Notes under the pieces: generated by a model | The model's database searches: none | What the model was told of the DNA's origin: nothing | Seen by the model: the letters and a program-made list of their open reading frames with translations, nothing else | Position numbers and translations under genes: made by a program | NCBI RefSeq assembly: GCF_003014485.1 | Contig: NZ_PYGA01000002.1 | Location: 372,001-436,000, forward strand | DNA length: 64,000 bases | Direction of reading: 5' to 3' | DNA from: Murinocardiopsis flavida | Lineage (GTDB): Bacteria > Actinomycetota > Actinomycetes > Streptosporangiales > Streptosporangiaceae | Part shown: in pieces, positions 59,415 through 64,000 of the stretch | Layout of the letters: each line of letters starts with the position of its first letter | Position numbering within the stretch: the stretch's first letter is position 1

Positions 59415-59729
59415 ATGAGCGCGACACATCCCCCTGCGTCCCACCGGATCGACTGGGCCACGCTCCCCGCCATCGGCACCCTGCTCGCCGTGCCGACCTT
59501 CGGCACCCTGCTCCTCATGTACGGCGCCGCCCGCGGCCCGTGCGGGGCCGCCGACTGCCCCGACACCCCCGCGCCGCTCCTCGTGGTCCTCATGGTCCTG
59601 AACCTGCTGGTGCCGGTCGCGCTGTGGGCCTGGCCCCGGCACCGCGCCTACGACGCCGCGCGCCGCGCGGCCTTCGCCGCGGCGATGCTGCTCGTTGTCG
59701 CGAGCGTCTACGGACCGGCCCTGCTCTGA
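59415..59729 (+). CDS. Small membrane protein
   Basis: A 104-residue protein with three hydrophobic helices (TLPAIGTLLAVPTFGTLLLM, LLVVLMVLNLLVPVALWAW, AFAAAMLLVVASVYGPALL) and a CGAADC pair outside that could form a disulfide. Function unknown. The ATG at 59415 is preferred to one at 59379 because the residues before it look random. Confidence 0.7.
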   Translation: MSATHPPASHRIDWATLPAIGTLLAVPTFGTLLLMYGAARGPCGAADCPDTPAPLLVVLMVLNLLVPVALWAWPRHRAYDAARRAAFAAAMLLVVASVYGPALL

Positions 59730-59826
59730 CGGGGCTGCCCGTTCGGGCCGGGACGCGCGGGGCTCCCGCATGCTTCGCACCGCACGCACCCCGACCGGGG
59801 CGCCTACGACCGGGCGGGGGCGCCCG

Positions 59827-59911
59827 CGGCTTGAGGGGTCCCGCGGCTTGAGGGGTCCCGCGGCTTGAGGGGTCCCGCGGCTTGAGGGGTCCCGCGGCTT
59901 GAGGGGTCCCG
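59827..59911. repeat. Five tandem copies of a 17-bp unit
   Basis: The unit CGGCTTGAGGGGTCCCG is repeated five times without a single change (85 bases) in the gap before the LLM-family gene. CGGG/CCCG parts let neighbouring units pair, so the RNA would fold. A likely variable-number locus. Confidence 0.95.
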
Positions 59912-60103
59912 CGGCGCGGCCGCACGTCACACCGCCGCCGCCCGGGCCGCTCGCCCCTCGCTGGGGTGCCGAGGGTCCGCGGCGGCCGACCTGCGGGCGC
60001 GGGATCCGCGCCGGGGCCGGGGATCTCGCGATCCGACGGCGCGCGGGCACGGCATAGGGTCGGCAGGGCGTCAGCCCGCCTCCCCCGAAAGGACCGTCCG
60101 CCC

Positions 60104-61084
60104 ATGCCGCATCCCGAGGTCGCCTTCCAGCTGCCCTGCCGACTCCCCCTGTCAGAACTCGTGTCGCTGGCCCGGCAGGCCGAGCAAGCCGGATTCGACG
60201 AGGTGTGGGCGGTCGAGGACTGCTTCTACGCCGGCGGGATCGCCACCACCGCGTCGGTGCTCGCCTCGACCGAGCGCGTGCGGGTCGGGATCGGCATCCT
60301 GCCCGCGGTGGCGCGCAACCCGGCGTTCACGGCCATGGAGCTGGCCGCGGTCGCCGAACTGCACCCCGGCCGCCTCGTCGCGGGGATCGGGCACGGTGTG
60401 CCCGGCTGGATGCGCCAGGTCGGCGCGGCGCCCGACTCCTTCCTCACCGCGCTGGGCGAGACCCTCGACGCGGTCCGGCGGCTGCTGCATGGCGAGACGG
60501 TGACCGTCGAGGGCGCGCACGTCCGCCTCGACGGGGTCCGGCTGGAGTTCCCGCCGCCGGTGGTGCCGCAGATCCTCGCGGGGGTCCGCCGCCCCAAGTC
60601 GCTCGCTGTGTCCGGCCGCCACGCCGACGGCACCCTGCTGGCCGAGCCCGCCACCCCCGAGTACATCGCGGCCGCCCGCCGCAGCATCGACGAGGGGCGC
60701 GGCGACGTCGGCCGCGCGGGCCACAGGGTCACCGCCTACACCTGGTTCCACGTCGCCGAGGACGCCGCGAAGGCGCGCGACGCCCTCCGCCCGGAGATCG
60801 CCAGGATCGTCGCCCAACCCGCCTGGGGGGTGCACCTGACCCCGCTCGACTTCGCGGCGGAGCTCGGCGCCTTGGCGGAGCTACCGGTGGACGAGCGCGC
60901 CGCGGCGCTGCGCGACGAGTGGATCGACGCCCTCGCCGTCGTCGGCACCCCCGCCGACTGCGCCCGCCGCCTCGGCGAACTCCACGCGGCAGGGGCCGAC
61001 GGCATCGTCCTGTGCCCGCCGGTCGAGATCGAGGATCAGCTGCGCCTGGCCGCCGAACACGTCCTGCCGCTGGTCCGCTCCTGA
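60104..61084 (+). CDS. LLM-class flavin-dependent oxidoreductase
   Basis: A 326-residue F420- or FMN-dependent enzyme of the luciferase-like fold: LSELVSLARQAEQAGFDEVWAVEDCFYAGG near the start, VRVGIGILPAVARNPAFTAMELAAV, HPGRLVAGIGHGVPGWMRQVG, then GVRRPKSLAVSGRHADGTLLAEPA. The GIGHGVPGWM motif resembles F420-binding methylene-tetrahydromethanopterin reductase-like enzymes. Substrate unknown. GAAAGGA precedes the ATG. Confidence 0.92.
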   Translation: MPHPEVAFQLPCRLPLSELVSLARQAEQAGFDEVWAVEDCFYAGGIATTASVLASTERVRVGIGILPAVARNPAFTAMELAAVAELHPGRLVAGIGHGVPGWMRQVGAAPDSFLTALGETLDAVRRLLHGETVTVEGAHVRLDGVRLEFPPPVVPQILAGVRRPKSLAVSGRHADGTLLAEPATPEYIAAARRSIDEGRGDVGRAGHRVTAYTWFHVAEDAAKARDALRPEIARIVAQPAWGVHLTPLDFAAELGALAELPVDERAAALRDEWIDALAVVGTPADCARRLGELHAAGADGIVLCPPVEIEDQLRLAAEHVLPLVRS

Positions 61085-61232
61085 GGAGGAGTACGTCCGT
61101 TCGGCCGTTCGGCCGTTCGACGGTCCCCGCAGGCGGACGGCCGGCCCGCGGTCCAGCGGTGAAAACTCGTGGCACGCCCCGATCCGAACGGTCTAGAGTC
61201 GGCCGCGTCCCCGGCGACGTGGAGGCACCCCC

Positions 61233-61691
61233 ATGCGGCTGGCCGAAGCGCTCGCGCGCCGGTCCTACCTGACGGCGCGAATGGCCGATCTGCGCAAGCG
61301 CGCCGTCGACAACGCGCAGCATCAGGAGGACACCGAACCCGCCGAGGACCCCGCCGAGCTCCGGGCCGAGCACGACACGCTCGCCGCGGAGTTCGCGGAC
61401 CTGGCGAACCGGATCAACGCCACCAATCTCGCCACCGGGTTCGGCCCCGGGACCACCGTCACCGCCGCCCTCGCAAGGCGCGACTCCCTGCGGCTGCGGC
61501 ACCGGCTCCTCACCGAGCTGGCCACGGCTGCGGCCGAGCAGCCCAACCTCTACAGCCGCAGCGAGATCCGCCAGCTCCCCTCGGTGGACGTCCGCCAGGT
61601 GCGCCGCGACGCCGACTCCCTCGCCATGGAGCTGCGCGAACTGGACTCCCGCCTCCAGGAGCTCAACTGGACCACGGACCTCGTCCCATGA
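61233..61691 (+). CDS. DIP1984-family protein
   Basis: A 152-residue helical protein of the DIP1984 family: MRLAEALARRSYLTARMADLRKRAVDNA, then LAAEFADLANRINATNLATGF and the end ELRELDSRLQELNWTTDLVP. Long coiled-coil helices are evident. These proteins are common in bacteria but have no agreed role; older names such as septicolysin rest on weak evidence. It stands alone. Confidence 0.88.
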   Translation: MRLAEALARRSYLTARMADLRKRAVDNAQHQEDTEPAEDPAELRAEHDTLAAEFADLANRINATNLATGFGPGTTVTAALARRDSLRLRHRLLTELATAAAEQPNLYSRSEIRQLPSVDVRQVRRDADSLAMELRELDSRLQELNWTTDLVP

Positions 61692-62569
61692 CCCCCATAC
61701 GAGCGAAGGGCTGAGCGGCGGGCTGAACGGAGGGCTGAACGGAAAGCGACGACGCCGAGCAGGTAGGCACGGTTCCCCGAGGGCGAGCACCGAACCCTCC
61801 AGCGCCGCCGGGTGAAGCGCGGCGCACGCGACAGGGCCGATGGGCCGGCCCGGTACCGGTACCGGTACCGGTTACATGGCAGCCCATCACCGCGCACATG
61901 CGCACCCTGCATTGCGCACACCGCATCACCAGGTGCTGACTCGGGTCCGTGCCGAGGGCGGGAAAGGGGACCCGGCGTCGCTGTGCCGAGCAGAGTGCGC
62001 GGTGGGCAACAACAGCACCACAGGCAGCGGAGGGCTGGGCCCGGCGGCATCGAACCCGCTATCTGAGATCGGTCCGTCCGCTGGGCGGCCTTCTCGCCGA
62101 GCCGCGTACGGGTGATCTACGGGAAGAGCAGCAACGACGGCGGGCGGAGGGCCAGGCCCGGCGAGATCGAGCCGGGTGCACGGTGGGCGGCAGCAGCAAC
62201 GGCGGCGGCGAGGGGTCGGGCTCCGGTTGCCTCGGTCGGGGTGCGCGGGGGCCGGGGCAGCGATGGCCGGTGGGTGTCGGGGGGCGCGGTCGGCGGCGGG
62301 GCCTCTCGGGGCCACCCGCACGCATGCGCGTCCCTCCGCAGCGAAAAGCACGGCTACCTGCGCAGAGCCCCACCCGCACAGGGCGATTGGCGGTGAATGC
62401 CCCTTCTGACAGCGTGGTTCCCGGCGAAGAGGCGCCGATTCGGGCCCCGCACCAAGATCATGTCCATCATGCGAACGAGTGATCGGCCGAGACCGCCGTC
62501 ACGCGCCCGGATTGCGGTGTGGTGTCCGGTTTTTGCGGGTGGTGTGGGCCTGCGGGTGGCGGGATGCCC

Positions 62570-62599
62570 ACCCAGACGTCATACGGGTGACGTCTGGGT
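62570..62599. repeat. Perfect 12-bp stem-loop
   Basis: ACCCAGACGTCA (62570-62581) and TGACGTCTGGGT (62588-62599) are exact inverted copies around TACGGG. It could be an operator (the TGACGTCA-like halves suit a dimeric regulator) or a terminator-like RNA hairpin. No gene edge is close. Confidence 0.75.
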
Positions 62600-62881
62600 T
62601 GACCCTCTCATCGAGTTCTCACGATGCGAGACACCCGGGATGGCGGGGTGCCGGACCCGGGCAGCTGACCTGCGCTTCTGCGCAGGACGATGCGCCCGCC
62701 CACCCAACGCCGTCGACCCAACGGCAACGACGGCATGCTCACGCACCCACCGACCCGGGCACCAGAAGGACTGCCGCTACGCGGCACCGCACGGAAACGG
62801 CCACGGGCACCCGGAGGCGAGACCGCCCCCGAAGCAAGGCGCCCGCGGGCAAGGGCGTCCGTGACCCCAAGGGAACAGGAG

Positions 62882-63095
62882 CCAGGCTGCCGGAAAGCCT
62901 GCGCAGCAGCGACGGCCGACACACATCCCGCACTGCGACCGCCGGGCCCGGCACCGCACGGAACCCACCGCAACCACACCCGGGCGCCCCACCACACCAC
63001 CCCGGTCGCGCGCTCAGTACGTGGCGAGCCCTGGCGTCCAACCCCGGCGTCTGCTTCGGCCGTCGCTGCTGCGCAGGCTCCCCGGCAGCCCAGCC
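62882..63095. repeat. Inverted repeat of module B
   Basis: About 39 bases at 62882-62921 (GGCTGCCGG, AGCCTGCGCAGCAGCGACGG) match the complement of 63056-63095 with four differences. The outer side of the right copy continues into GGGGGCAAGGACGCTCTCGG, as in the copy at 9914-10035. Confidence 0.6.
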
Positions 63096-63378
63096 CAGGT
63101 CCGCTGGGGGCAAGGACGCTCTCGGCACCCACCCCCCGCACACCTCAGCCGATCCAACCGCGCCCCGACCACCCGCCGCAGTCGGCGCTACTTGTGACCA
63201 CCGACCACCCGCGCGCGGACCAGCGAGAAGGCCGCCCCTCCGACGGACCGACCCCCGCGCGCACCGCCCGATCCGCCAGGGCCGCCAGGGCCGCGCCCAG
63301 AAGGTAGGGCTCGCACCACCTGGCAGACGCTCCCCTGGGGGCGTGATCGGCGCAGGCCGGATCTCTAGCGTTATCGGC

Positions 63379-64000
63379 ATGACGAACCTTCTGCACCGCA
63401 TCGGCACCGACACCCGCTACCTGATCCTCGGCCTCCCCCTGGCGCTGGCGTCCTTCCCCCTCCTCGTCGCCGGGGTCGCGGCCGGTACCGGCCTCATGGT
63501 GGTCTTCGTCGGATTCCTCGTCCTCTCCGCGACCCTGGTCATGGCGCGTGGCTTCGCCTCCGTCGAGCGGAGCATGCTGCCCGAGATCACGGGCCGCCCC
63601 GTCACCCGACCGCGAAGCGGGCCGGTGCCGGCGGGCGCCGGGTGGGTCCGGACCTTCCTGCACCCCCTGACCCACGGGCAGAACTGGCTGGACCTCATGC
63701 ACGGCGTCGTGAAGCTCCCGCTCGCCATCGCCGGGTTCGTCGTGGCCGTCACCTGGTGGTCCGGCGCCATAGCCGGGTTGGCCTACCCCGCCTACGGGTG
63801 GATCCTGCGCGGCATCGGCGACAACGGGGGCCTCGTCGAGCTGATCGGACTCGGCGAAGGACCGCTGGTCGACATCGGGTTCCACGTGGCGATCGGCGCG
63901 CTCTTCGCGGCCACCCTCCCCTTCGTCCTGCGCGCCGCGGCGCTCCTCAACGCCGGGCTGGGCCAGGCCATGCTCGCCGGATCCGAGGACGACGCACCGC
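63379..64000 (+). CDS. Sensor-domain membrane protein, 3' end outside the window
   Basis: The first 207 residues of a membrane protein with four helices in pairs: TRYLILGLPLALASFPLLVAGVAAGTGL, FVGFLVLSATLVMARGF, VVKLPLAIAGFVVAVTWWSG and FHVAIGALFAATLPFVLRA. The pattern is that of the putative sensor domain found at the N-terminus of many actinomycete histidine kinases. The kinase part would lie beyond base 64000. ATG at 63379. The identification as kinase is inferred. Confidence 0.75.
   Translation, partial: MTNLLHRIGTDTRYLILGLPLALASFPLLVAGVAAGTGLMVVFVGFLVLSATLVMARGFASVERSMLPEITGRPVTRPRSGPVPAGAGWVRTFLHPLTHGQNWLDLMHGVVKLPLAIAGFVVAVTWWSGAIAGLAYPAYGWILRGIGDNGGLVELIGLGEGPLVDIGFHVAIGALFAATLPFVLRAAALLNAGLGQAMLAGSEDDAP

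Larger units (their letters stand above)
61692..63378. repeat. 1.7-kb gene-free mosaic of repeat modules
   Basis: No credible gene is present. From left to right: three GGGCTGA(A/G)C words (61710-61742); four CGGTAC units (about 61851-61871); three related AGCAGCAACGGCGGC-type units starting near 62006, 62111 and 62178; a copy of the GGGCGGCCTTCTCGCC arm (62074); the 32-bp block shared with 36186; a perfect 12-bp stem (62570-62599); an inverted pair (62882-62921 with 63056-63095); and another arm copy (63185-63250). It resembles the mosaics at 14.4 and 36 kb. Confidence 0.6.

Noticed and set aside
62397-63413. Frames of 150-220 codons in the 62-63 kb gap
   Set aside because: Arg/Pro/Ala-rich on both strands at once and crossed by repeat modules; no start signals.
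1-64000. Prophage, integrase/att site, transposase, tRNA or rRNA genes
   Set aside because: I looked for integrase, terminase and transposase motifs and tRNA cloverleafs and saw none; the mobile-looking pieces here are noncoding or regulatory.

Overview
The window is high-GC (about 70%) DNA from a filamentous-type actinomycete. Pointers are the codon bias, the GTG starts, a mycothiol-dependent enzyme family, an XRE (Scr1-type)/DUF397 pair, a zinc-type anti-sigma factor, an Erm(X)-like methyltransferase and type I-E-like CRISPR repeats. A member of Nocardiopsaceae or another Streptosporangiales is my best guess, but it is not proven. No tRNA, rRNA, integrase or transposase gene is visible. Layout. 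0-8 kb: the end of uracil-DNA glycosylase, a VOC protein, then two tandem 1,076- and 1,135-residue NACHT NTPases that share a 138-bp identical tract (a candidate defence or signalling locus). 8-19.4 kb: SDR, ArsR and VOC genes; an ECF sigma factor/membrane anti-sigma pair between two ABC modules; a lantibiotic-immunity-like ABC transporter; an SRPBCC protein; and an Erm 23S rRNA methyltransferase with a candidate SIAV-type stalling leader. 19.7-31.7 kb: a two-component system divergent from an ABC exporter, then small metabolic and regulatory genes and a haem peroxidase. 31.8-35.8 kb: two CRISPR arrays with different repeats and no cas genes here, both with the probable leader on the right. 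They flank a lower-GC island (XRE + DUF397, small hypotheticals, a sigma-like HTH protein) that sits against the broken end of a GntR/UTRA gene. 36.8-52.2 kb: AraC + VOC, an ADP-ribosyltransferase-like gene, TetR + membrane protein, a gene with a five-codon leader peptide and strong hairpin, a chitin-active LPMO with a DasR-type operator, an orphan FtsX permease, a sirtuin, a sulfotransferase, cyanase and an APH(3'')-like phosphotransferase. 52.3-58.4 kb: one operon for the 2-aminobenzoyl-CoA route of anthranilate breakdown (acyl-CoA dehydrogenase, CoA ligase, monooxygenase/reductase fusion, kynurenine-formamidase-like hydrolase) under a clear promoter. 58.6-64 kb: DHFR-like protein, LLM oxidoreductase, DIP1984-family protein and the start of a sensor-domain protein. 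How it works together: the window is a mosaic of small self-contained regulator-plus-effector units (divergent regulators, ABC exporters, antibiotic resistance, defence-like genes) rather than one biosynthetic cluster. The gene-free stretches at 9.8, 14.4-14.8, 36.0-36.7 and 62.0-63.3 kb are not empty. They hold copies of a few related long inverted-repeat modules. These repeats, the erm leader, the MSRWI leader and the tandem NACHT pair are the most interesting signals.
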